Shown: piece by piece, positions 50,401 to 61,123 of the stretch
Layout of the letters: every line of letters starts with the position of its first letter
How positions within the stretch are numbered: the first letter of the stretch is position 1
Source: Otis tarda
Lineage: Eukaryota; Chordata; Aves; Otidiformes; Otididae
Direction: 5' to 3'
DNA: 64,000 nucleotides
Assembly: GCA_026413225.1 (NCBI GenBank)
Contig: CM048554.1
Span: 13,181,463-13,245,462, forward strand
Program-made: the position numbers and the translations under genes
Notes under the pieces: generated by a model
The model's input: the letters and a program-made list of their open reading frames with translations, nothing else
What the model was told of the DNA's origin: nothing
Database searches by the model: none

Positions 50401-53400
50401 TCACGGCTTTGGGTCTTGTGTGAATGCTGCTGGACGAAGGCTGTTTCTCTTGCAGTTGGATTCGTGGGGTATATCATATTATTAGCCCTTTAATTAAACC
50501 TAGGTAATGGAAAATTAGAACAGTCACTTTAGGGATAAGAAACATTTGCTCCATTGACCCTATTTTCTTCTCACAGCGGGTTAACTCAAGCAGATATTCC
50601 TGTTTCCCGGGAGCGTCAGGGAGAGAAGTTCAGGCGGGCCCAGGGTCCGCTGTGCAGAAGCTAGCCAGGTACCGGAGGAGCCCTTTTCCCTTCCTGCCTG
50701 TTATTCCTCTTTTCCCAGCTGACTTGGGCAGACAGTGTAGCCGAACTGTCAAGAGTGGCTGCCTGTCCCTCTTGGGAAGAGCTTCCACCACCCCGTGCCA
50801 CTGCCTCGGCCAAGTGGGCGAGCTCTGGAGCAGGATATGGGATTTCAGTTCCTCTGAATAGCTGAGGGAGAAGCCTTAAATCAGCGCAGTGCATTCACAT
50901 CCAAGTAGGTAGCGTGGTCCAGAATCCACATAACAGAGCTGAAACATGATGGCACAAGACATTTAACTGATGTCAAATTTAAATCCCTATTAAAAAGGAG
51001 TGTTCTCTAGTCTGCACCAGGCCATCCATTCTGGTAATCTCATTCCATATTTCTTTTATTGTTGAAAGAAGACGTAGATTAATGACAGAATGAATCCCAG
51101 TAGAAGGAACATGCTCCTTATAAGGCAGGCTTGGGGGAGAGATGGTGGAAATCGTAACATAGAACGACTTTGTTGCCAGAGAAAGTTGCATTTGTACCAT
51201 TTATATTTGAAAATCCTTCACCCAGGTCAGCACAGTTCAGCCAAATTAACTCCATCTGGATAGATGGAGCTGAGGATTACCTGTCAGAAAAAGACCTAGA
51301 ATGGCATATTGTAACTTAGTGCCGCAGTTTAAAAGCCTCTTAGTGACTGTGGCAGATCTGTTCAGACAAGGGGGTGGATGGGGGAGGTACAACGAGGACT
51401 TCTTGCGCTGAAGCACACCAGCATGAGGATGAAAAGGTCTGAACAATGCCTGTTTGTTCAGCCGTTTCTCCTGGCTAGTCCGCCCCGACTTGTTGTTGCC
51501 TTTTAGAGAAATATGGTCGTGGTTCCTGATGGTCTTGAATTAATACACGGCCTTGCTAGACAAGTGAATGTTCGCTATTTGCACCGCTGTCAACACATGA
51601 TGTTTAGTGAGATTCCTGTGATGATTTCTAAAGCCTCAGGCTCTGGAGTCACATGAACATAGACTCATCCCTAGCTTCTTGTAAAAAAAAAAACGAACAC
51701 AAACCCCAACCATAAACAAAAGCTTTGATCTTCACCAGTGTAGGAGAAAAGGACAAAAGTGTGCTGCCAATTTGCCTGTTAAGAACAATGCATGGCAAAT
51801 GAAGACAAACGATGTACTTAAAACAACCCCACAATCTTAAAACTTGTCTCCTGATGGAGAGAAGAGCCTTCTGTGGTCATTTGAGGGGCTCAAAGCACTG
51901 TAAAGCCACATCATGCTGTAGGGAGGCTTGTGGTATCTAAGTATCTACTGGTCCAGCCACCTGTAGGTATTTAAGCTCCAGTTAATGTGCAGGACCACAG
52001 ATGTCCACGCAACCTGGCAGATCTCACAAAACAAGCCTTTCCCTGCCACTCATTGGCAGGGCTCATTCAAGGCCACCCAAAATATCATCAGGGAAAGGAG
52101 GTAGCGCTTTCCATTACCCCACTGTTAGAGCTGTTACCTGGGAGGTGAGGGATCCTCCTCCCTCGCTCTGGGGGTATCTGTGCTCCCCTCTCCTTTCTGT
52201 CCCATAACTGCTCTCACGGGCAGATAACCATGTACTCTTAGGTACAAGGCTGCATTGTCAAAGCTGGTGGAGGTGTAAGGTTTTGTTCAATATTCGTTGG
52301 CCTGGGGAGAGAGCCAATAAAACCTTAATCCAGAGTGGCGGAAGGGCATGTGCTCCGGTCCATCTTCACATCTTGAGAGCAAACTCAAAAGTTCACTTTT
52401 TAAGTAAAGACTTCTTTAACTAATGGATTCCTACTGGGCATAATAAACCAATGAGAGTGACTGTGAATGGACATAAGGCACCTGGGAGCCCAGTTTAACA
52501 GGCGTTCCCAAGTCAATATACGTATAAGGTTTCTAAAGGAAGAGGGGCTTAAACTGCGGGGTATGGACAGGAAGGAGAAGGACATGATCATGCCCTTGTC
52601 TTTTCTTGTACAGGGTGTTTAATGTAGCTTTTTTTTAAAATGTATTTTTTTTCTGTGACTATTGTGGTTTTGGTTTTTGTTTTTGGACCCCTAAATGGAG
52701 ATGTTACATTGTGTTTTGGCTCAGAAGGAACCTTCTGTTACCCCTATAGGAAAATGTTTTGGATTTTGATGGACAAAGAGAGGGAAGGGAAGATGTTCAA
52801 TGAACAACCCAAACCAATTTTATTTTTCCATTTCAGCCACTGAAGTGGAAAAAAAAAAATCGGTGATTAGTAAAGCCCGAATCTTGAGATGTATATTTTA
52901 GGGATCACATTATGCTGAATATGTGCATTACATATGCAAAGTAAAAATCCATGCCATTATTGTGCCTGTTCAGTAGCCACTTTTCAAATTGAAATATCTC
53001 AGCCATTTTAAATGACGTTTTTATTTTTGCAGAGATGCTAGAAGCAATTAGAGGGCAATATTGACTGTTCACTTGCCAAATTCCACTGTTCCAATGAAAG
53101 CTGCTTTTGAGTTACTGTACACAAGTGCAAAAAGCATCCCAAATCATTTTACATACATTACAAGCAAGTCCAAAAAGAAATCACCATTTAAAAGAAAAGA
53201 AAAAGCCGTTTATAAAAGAAATACTCGCTCCCAAGTTGAAACCATGTGTCAGCCTAGAGCAATCTGTTAAACTTGAGTTATGAACCCCTGGAAAAAAATA
53301 GTTGTTTGCAGTGCAGATGCTGAGACTCACAATTAAAGCAGAGGCATGGTGAGGAGAGGTCTCGTGCTGATGTTCTGCAAAGGGAAACTTCTCGACATGC

Positions 53401-54559
53401 CTTCGGTGGGAGAGGTGATAAATTTTGTGTCTCCTCTGTCAGTAACATTTGTTGGTTACCCATTTTAGCTGTTTCTTTCTTAATAAAAAGGTAAAAATAT
53501 GAAACTCTTGCATATAACTGTATACAAATGACCAGGATGGATTGTCTGTAATTTTAAAAATTCATGATCAACCTATCTTTCCAGAATTCAAGGCTACCTT
53601 CAGTTCACCTGAAGGGTTATTAATTTTGCCTCAGCATGAATTTATGCAGCAGGCTCATTCTTAGAGGGTTGAGTAAAGGCGTAGATAAGTCATCTCAAAA
53701 CTTTTCTGAGGAGCTAAAACACAAGATGTTGTTTGTACCCAGAGAAAACAGGATCCTGTTGCGAGCCTGCTTTCGACTGGAGCGGTTGGTAAGTTATCCA
53801 GGCTGTCCTGGGAGGAGATTGCAGCAGATACCATTGTCCCATGGGGATTTGTTCTCCACCAACACTTTATCTGGGCCGTGTAAAGGGCTGCTGCCTTTGG
53901 GATCAAATGCTCGGGGTATATGGTTGTCCTCAAATCAGTTGAGTTACGCTGTTGGGGTAAATCGTAGGCTGTACTGTGCTATCTGCCATTAATTTATCTG
54001 TGGGCTATGAGCCAACATCTGTCTTCTCTGCCTCAGGGCTTGATTCTGGTTAGTAGTGAGGCCTCTTTACACCTTCTTGGCAGTGAAAAATGGCCTTGCA
54101 GCAGAATTTTGTTTACACCCATTTGGTGGCCCCTTTTTTCATTTCTGACACACTTTTCCACCTTTTCAACATGTTGCTCTGAGGAACTCGCAAGTGTTTT
54201 GCTCTTGGACCCGTGTTTTTGTTACTGTGTTGTCTGCCCTCGTGCATGGAAAACAGAGATTTTATCTGCCAGAAATGAATGAGGTTTTATCGTAATGGTC
54301 CAAGCAAATGTCATGATTCAGAGTGCAAGAGGATCAACAGCATGGATGAGTTGCACAATAAGTCTGTGTAAACAGAAGCTGGGACATGAGGAGGCGGAAT
54401 GACTTCCTTTCCTTTCAAGAAAAATGTTATCCTAGAAACAAACCAGGGTTAAATTTTCTGAATTGGGGAAGATTCCCCTTATTTTACAAGGCTGAGTAGT
54501 GTAAATACAAATTTCTCAGCTCTTCTCTGTCTTTTTTTTCCCCTTTCTTAGAGGAGCTG

Positions 54560-54584
54560 TTTTTTTGTTTTTTTTTTTTTTTTT
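54560..54584. repeat. Poly-T tract interrupted by one G
   Basis: About twenty-five bases of T with one G. It is low-complexity sequence with no recognisable retroposon attached. Confidence 0.85.
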
Positions 54585-55700
54585 CCCTGGGACATCCCAA
54601 ACAGAGTTGATATATCTGTGATATTTTCCGGTGTCTGCAAAAACAATTTTCTCCTTCATTTCAAAATAACAATTGAGTGCCACACCATGTGCCTTTAAGA
54701 TACGAGACAGGGTAACCCTGTTGAGAATTCAACCACAGCCATGCAGAAAAGGGAAAGGGGGTTCTTTGAGTGGAGAGTCACAAGGGTGGCGGTTAGTAGG
54801 CTGCACTGAGCCATTGTTCATGGGAACATAGTCTTTATTTATAAATTGTAGGTAAAGATCTGCTAACTGCCCAACTGAGGACACTTACTTGTCTGCGCAC
54901 TTCAGTCCAAGTGCAATAAATACAGATCAAATGTTCACCATCCATATAAGAACAAGGATCTGATCCAAAGCACATTTTTATTTCTACAGGGTTACCTTAG
55001 ATCACGTTGTGTTTTGTTACGTTATGTATGGATGCGTCGTTATTTAAAGGAAAGTAAGGGACAGAGCTGAAAACAATTGTAATTGCCAGTTGGAACCCTT
55101 GATGCAACTGGAGACACTTGTCTGAAAAGTAGCACCATAGCCAATACCTATTAATAAATTTTTTTTGCACACTTTACAGTGCCATTTATTTTGCATGGTT
55201 TTATACTGTTTTCAGTTAGCTCTTAACGTTTTGAAACAATTAAAATGGAAAATTTTTAAAAAGCCTACTGTCAGGGATTCAAAGTAATACCCAAAGCTTC
55301 TACTGACTTCAGTGGAAATTAGAGGTGCTCTTTGGCTCTGGGAACGCAGCATTTATATTTTGCTAGGTAATCATAAAGAAATGTATTGGGTAGAGCTTTG
55401 TGCCAGGTTCCCCATTATGCTGCAGGAATGTACTGATTGCAAAACAAAGACCTCAGAAACCACGAAGTGAGGCGGTGAGCATGGCAGGCCTGACCTTTAC
55501 ACCTCTCCCTTCCACGTACGCATTTTGATTTGATCTTTTATTACCTAATCGTATACTGCTTTTACACAGAATCCCTGCCTAATTGAGAGCACCAGATGGA
55601 TGATGTATAGCCAAAAAAGCAGTGTGTTTCGCATGCTTGTCATTGAGTATAGCTTTAATTTATCACATATCATTCATCTCTGTGTAAAGTAAGTTTTAGC

Positions 55701-55721
55701 TTTTTTCTTTTTTTTTTTTTT
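55701..55721. repeat. Poly-T tract interrupted by one C
   Basis: About twenty T residues with one C. It is low-complexity sequence only. Confidence 0.85.
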
Positions 55722-56530
55722 AATATACTTCCGCACGGTGCCAATTTTTGCGGGATCTGAGCGTTCAAAATCATTGAAGGTTTTACCTTCAGAAGTCGCC
55801 TTGGGAGTATGTTTGTCCCAAGTTCACGTGGATGGATTTAGGCACTTAATTTTAAGCACAAAAATCTCCTCTGGCTAGCACATACTCAGTACAGGAAAGT
55901 TGATGCCTCTGGAGAGAAAGTCAAAGTAGGCAATAATTAAGGGTGCAAGTGGGGTCCTTGGCATGTGCTGGTGGAGGCATCTGCCTCTTCCCTGTTATCC
56001 TAGGGTTGTAAGGGACATTTGAGGACAAGAATACGCCTGAGTCACAAAGAACCAAAATACCTAAGAGTCCGCTAAGACATTTTCTCAAGGTACTAGCTAG
56101 GCTAGTAGCAAATATTACTATTCCAAGCTGGTTTTCATCATCCATGTCCTGGAGATTATTGTACTCAGGAGCTCCATTAGCAGCGGAGAGGCTCTGCGTG
56201 CTCCCTGCTCTGCCTGGGTGCCAAGCCAGCCAGTTAGCTCTAACTGCCTTTGTTGCTGGTCTGCCTCAAAGCTTCGAACCGCATTGAAAGCAACCCATGT
56301 CCTGTTGAAGGCAAAGCTCTGGAACAGTACTTCACTGCACCCACAAGCTGAGGTTTTTTTTTGCTGGACATACCTTTCTCTGTCCTTACAAGCCACACTG
56401 CAGCACCCCCAGGCTACTCGTCACTACAAGGCAGAAGCAGAGATCCTCCCAGTACCCTTTAAGTATTGACTCTCCTGTTTCATCTCTTTCCTGCCTAAAG
56501 ACTGATGAAGCAGGATCATACAGGAATTAG

Positions 56531-56551
56531 AAAGAAAAAAAAAAAAGAAAA
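56531..56551. repeat. A-rich tract
   Basis: A run of A residues with two G interruptions. No retroposon body is seen before it. Confidence 0.8.
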
Positions 56552-56773
56552 ATCTATAGACTTGTAACTTCTCCACTCTTGGGACATGAGTAAGGTTTCT
56601 CTAGAGGTTTTGTTTTGTAATGGATGGGATGTGTCTCTGTCAATTTAGATGACAGTGAAGTAGATGCCTCTGTCTAAGCCGGTCATTTGAATGTTTCATC
56701 TAGTCCGTGGGAAGAAACAGGCACTTGGAGCTCATGACTGATGTGTCCTGTTTTAGATGCCATAGCAGGAGAT

Positions 56774-56878
56774 GATCTGGTTGAAGATGTCCCTGCTCCT
56801 TGCCGGGGGGTTGGACTAGATGACCTTTAAAGGTCCCTTCCAACCCAAACCATTCTATGATTCCATGATTCTGTGATT
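56774..56878 (+). mobile_element. CR1 LINE, very short 3' end, plus strand
   Basis: About 105 bp of CR1 3'-UTR. It begins at 'gatctggttgaagatgtcc', contains 'ggttggactagatgacc' and 'ggtcccttccaacccaaacc', and ends with three slightly different 8-bp tail units (ATTCTATG, ATTCCATG and ATTCTGTG). No ORF2 sequence is left. It is the most severely truncated copy in the window and belongs to the same subfamily as those at 28.2, 47.3 and 60.8 kb. Confidence 0.93.
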
Positions 56879-59800
56879 CACAACCTGGGAGTGCTTATTT
56901 CTGTCCACTTGCTACAGAGAGAGCCGCGATGACTAGCTCAGAGCTGGGCATCTGCACTTGAACATCTAAAATTGGAGTGGACTCCTATTCTTCCTGACTT
57001 TGGGGTGCATCTGTCATATTTTTGGGCCCCTGCTCAGCAGCACTCCAGGACACATACATTACTTTAAAGTGCTGCTTCCAGGCTTTGCTGTGGGGAATTG
57101 GCGTTGACCACCCACCTGAGTGCCAGGCTGAAGTGTGTGCTGCTTAGCGTGCTTTTTACAGGATATTACAAAGAATAGGAAAAAATATTCCACTATTGTC
57201 AGCTGTGTGTTAGACAGCAAAAAATTCAGCACAGAAGCAGGAGTGAAAAAGGGGGACCTACGGTTAGCTTTTTAAAGCCCTGTTTAAACTTTTGCATACA
57301 AGTTCTCATTTCCAAGGCAGGGCTTATTTCCATAGCTGTTTCTGTTACAGTTGCTGCATTTTCATGTGTCTTTGATAAGTTTTAAAAATCATTTTTGCAT
57401 CGTTGAATTTAACCATATTACAGAAAGGTACTTTTTGCAACTTTAGGGGAATTTCTTAGGAAAGCTCTGTACTGTCATCTGTTACCATCGGGCACACATA
57501 AGAGAAGGTACACAGAGGAGAAGGGTGTTTTCTTTACAAAGAGCATCACAGTTTTTAAAATTATCTAGAAAGGAAGTATTTTAATGCTGTCTTCAGTTAA
57601 ACTGGACAATGTATTTGTTTTTTCTAGAACAAATCTTCCACGTTTTCCCTAGAAAGGGGGAAAAGTCTTAGCTTTAGCTTCTATATAAATATTTGCACAA
57701 CGTTAATTCTAGAGTTTGTGTGATCATCTTTAATTGCTTTAAATAATCATAATAAAGAAAAGAACCACTGAATTTTTTACAAGGCTGCATGCAATTATGT
57801 GCGGAGTTTGATGTAGTGGCTTAAAGGTACAAACTTGGTTGAAATACGGAAGGAATGGATTTGGCTCAGCAAGTTTGAGATGGAGCAGAGCTGTTTCTGC
57901 AAAGCCATTACAAGTATCAGTCTGGAAACTGATTATCTCTGCACCTGCTGAAGAACCACATTAACACCAGTTTCCAGTGCACGGGAATAAAAATCTTTTC
58001 GTTAGAAGAATAGGAACAGCACAAATTTGAGTTTCAGAAGACCATACCGATGGCAAAGTAGGAGAGGGTGAAGCTACACTGACTTCAAGAAGGGAAAAAC
58101 AGGTAGAGCAGCTGACAAAGGGTCCGCTGTACGTTCACAGGGTTTTGAAAGCTCGGCTGATGTAAAAATTAAGGTTCTGGACTGATGTGAAAATTAAGTT
58201 CGTCTCCTTGAACCTTTTGGCAGCTGCCCTGAGAGCCCTGGTTGTCCAGCTGCTTTCAGATGTTGCTCCAGCACCTGCCCAAGTGCATTCCTAGAGAGGG
58301 CTCTGTGAGAAGGCACTGAAAACTCCACAAACTGAGCTAGAAAAGCAAAAGCAAGATCCGATAATGGGGAAAAAAGCTGTTGTGCATCGTGCACTTCTTC
58401 AGCAGCTGAGCTGTACAGAGCGGTTGCATCGGCCTGTTAAGTGACACCCTTACCTGCTCGGATGAGATGTTCTACCTGGTTTTTACTCTCCTTATTTCTT
58501 AGTCTCATCCCTTAAGGCTAAGTTAAGACTGATTATTTGCATGGAATAGGTGGTTGTGAGTGTTTTCTAGGCTGTGACTGTTTACTTTTACAGAGTATCG
58601 TTTTAATTCAGGGGTGGCCCTTCAGATTTCTTGGTACTCTTTTAAAGAGTCAAGAGCTGCTTAGGGTGAATATCACCACTTTCTGCTGCTGCTGTACAGA
58701 CATCCACACAAACACCAAAGGAACGGTGCCCAAGCCTAAGCCCTCGATCTGAAGGGAGCTCTGAATTTTAGAAGCGTCACTCACCCTAACAACGAGCTGA
58801 CTTGAAATCCTACATTTGAGCAGCTCCAGACTTTCTGGGGTTTGAAAACTAACTTCAGATCTGATATTTGGCACAGCTGCTTAATGAAAATGGAAAATTG
58901 CATTTTGAGCCTCAGCCTTCCTGAAGAACAGCCTGTGCCAAACCCGATGAGCTTGAGATAAAAACAAGGATTTGTAGGACGCTGTGTCCCATCTCAGGCA
59001 GAGGTCAGCGGGAGTTTTGAGCGAAGTGGGACGGGCCCCGCTTGCTGGAAACTTCTTAATTTGCCTCTGAGCTCCATGGCCGCTGGGGTTTGAGATCTAC
59101 GCAGGTGCGCGGTGGGGAGCAAGCCATTTGTTTTGCTCAGAAGAGGATATTTGTGATGCGGGAAATCACGGATTTTATGTGCTCACATTTTTTTTGTTTC
59201 CTTCTTAAGCAAGAAGGGAACCTTTAGAATGCCAAAATCTTGTCTTAATATTCACGGAAGTAAGTCTTTTATAAACGCACGTTGCAAATGGCACTATAAA
59301 TTCTCCACTGTGGAAAATTGCTATCTGGTTTGAAACTAGGCAGGATAAATAGAACTATAAAAGGTTACCTGGAGTAAACAGATAGGGTTTCCAAAATGTA
59401 CCACATGAGATAGATTGGAGCTCATAGTAATCTGTTTTCCATGCTTAACATACGCTCAGCATCAGCTGAACCCTGTAACGGAGCTGCCATCTGTATCAAT
59501 CCTGTTCCTAGATGTCATGGCCCTGTTAATGAAATCTGGAAGTGAAATTGTAAATGGATTCGGTGAATGGTAGATGTCAGCCATTGCGTGATGGGCAATC
59601 ATCAATCATCCACTGTCAGTTATTTCTGTCTCAGTGAGTAAGCCTTTATTTAAAGCATAAAGTAAGAATGTTGCCAGACCACAGGAACAAGCCCTGAGCT
59701 GTTTGCAGGTGCTGCTATTCACAGCTGCCAATTAAACCCCTGACATTTCCATAATGGCCAAGAGGCAAAGCATATGCACTTGATATAAACATTTTTGTAA

Positions 59801-60821
59801 AAATTAGTCTCAGTTTATCAATACTTCACTTTTTTTCTTTTTTTTTTTTTCAGGGCGACATACAACATCCTACTTGGCCTATTGTTTGTTTGCTGTAGAA
59901 AGAGAGAAATATGAGTTGGAAAGCAGCCAGGGCGTTCATTTCCCCAGGATATACAGTAGATTCCAGTGGCTCATTTCAACCCTTAATTGAGGAGGGAAAG
60001 CACAGTAGTGAGGACTCCCACCTTCAGAAAATGTTGTCTATGCCCCTTGCCCCCCAGCCATGCGCACGTGCTCAGCTCCATCGCTTCATATCACGTGCCC
60101 AACCTTAACTCAGGAAAAATGTAACGTTTGGTCTGGCAAATGCTGTTCCTGCAGTTACCCAGCCCACTGTGGTTCTTTGCTGCTATACCAAAATTTTGTC
60201 TTATCTGGATTTTTATACAGATCTCTGGGCTCATTACTTCTGGTTGGTCCTTTTCATTACCCCTCTGGTATCTGAAAAAAAAATTCCAAAACACCAAAAG
60301 CTAAAAACGCAAGCTCTTTTTAATATACACATTATTTTATTTTGGGCAGGAAAAAAAAAAATTGTCAACTCAACTTATTAAAGGCATTCATCAGTACAGC
60401 TGCAAATTTATATATGTATTTCATAAAATTGCCAGTGACGAGCTAGATTTTTTTTTTTAGAGAAAATATTTTTGTGGGAAAAAATTATATATTTCTGCAG
60501 AAAAATAAACTGCCTAGTATTGCCACCTGACATTTATAGTTTGGAGGACATAAAACTTTTCAGAGGTTCCTTTATTTTTTGCTCTCAGCTGTTTATAGTT
60601 CTTCAGGGGTACACTGATCTATAAGTAAATACAGAAAAAGAAAGGGCTGCATTCACATTTTCAAGGAGATTTCATCACGTGCTGATTGCTCTACCCCGTT
60701 TTGCTGCAAAGTCTAGACAAGGCAGAACACTGAGTGGGAAACTGGATAGCACTGGGGCATTTTAAAGTTGTCTTCTTCACTCCTCAGGGTACCAGGGAAG
60801 ATCACATAAGTCAACCAGTTG
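56879..60821. other. Non-coding DNA with one CpG-denser patch
   Basis: No gene is supported. A CpG-denser patch is present at about 58940-59170. A polypyrimidine run ending in CAG at 59830-59853 looks like a splice acceptor but leads to only a very short open frame. A poly-A run lies at about 60350-60361. Antisense open-frame pairs around 58.5-58.9 and 60.1-60.4 kb have no recognisable domain. Confidence 0.55.
58943..59170. other. CpG-denser patch
   Basis: About a dozen CpGs fall in some 230 bp (including GACGGGCCCCGC and GGTGCGCGG), against a background where CpG is rare. No open frame of interest covers it. It may be an unmethylated regulatory element or a recently inserted unrecognised sequence; neither can be shown here. 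Confidence 0.3.
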
Positions 60822-61123
60822 GGGAGAAACTCTTTAGCAGGGCCTGTTGTGACAGGACGAGGGGTAGTGGTTTTAAAATAGAGGAAGGCAGATTCAGACT
60901 GGATATAAGGAAAAAAAATTTAACAATGAGGGTGATGGAATACTGGCACAGGTTTCCCAGAGAGGTGGTGGACGCCCCATCCCTGGAAACATTCAAGGCC
61001 AAGTTGGATGGGGCTCTGAACAACCTGATGTGGTTGGAGATGTCCCTGCTCCTTGCAGGGGGATTGGACTAGATGACCTTTAAAGGTCCCTTCCAACCCA
61101 AACCATTCTATGATTCTATGATT
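60822..61123 (+). mobile_element. CR1 LINE, 5'-truncated copy with 3' end, plus strand
   Basis: About 300 bp of CR1. It starts at 'gggagaaactctttagcag' and encodes the ORF2 C-terminal region over roughly 65 codons, with blocks DIRKKNLTMRVMEYW and RFPREVVDAPSLETFKAKL, matching the CR1 reverse-transcriptase polyprotein end. It then runs through the 'ggattggactagatgacc' 3'-UTR to the tail ATTCTATGATTCTATGATT. The frame is still open to the end of the ORF2 block, and the sequence looks less decayed than the 26.4-kb copy, so it is probably a comparatively young insertion. There is no promoter and no 5' part, so it is immobile. An open frame also runs antisense through it and is not a gene. Confidence 0.95.

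Larger units (their letters stand above)
47488..56773. other. Mostly non-coding DNA; some exon-like open frames, none recognised
   Basis: No gene can be named. Open frames on the plus strand at 47914-48213, 48011-48262 and 48518-48739 are discussed as a finding; the last lacks an ATG start. A CpG-denser patch lies at 50575-50835, and a small inverted TCF-like pair at 50122-50135. Low-complexity tracts occur at 54560-54584 and 55701-55721. The remaining open frames, including one of 118 codons at 53636-53992 with an overlapping antisense frame, show no domain and are probably chance. Confidence 0.5.

Noticed and set aside
53636-53992. 118-codon open frame on the plus strand
   Set aside because: No recognisable domain, and a long antisense frame overlaps it. 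Treated as chance.
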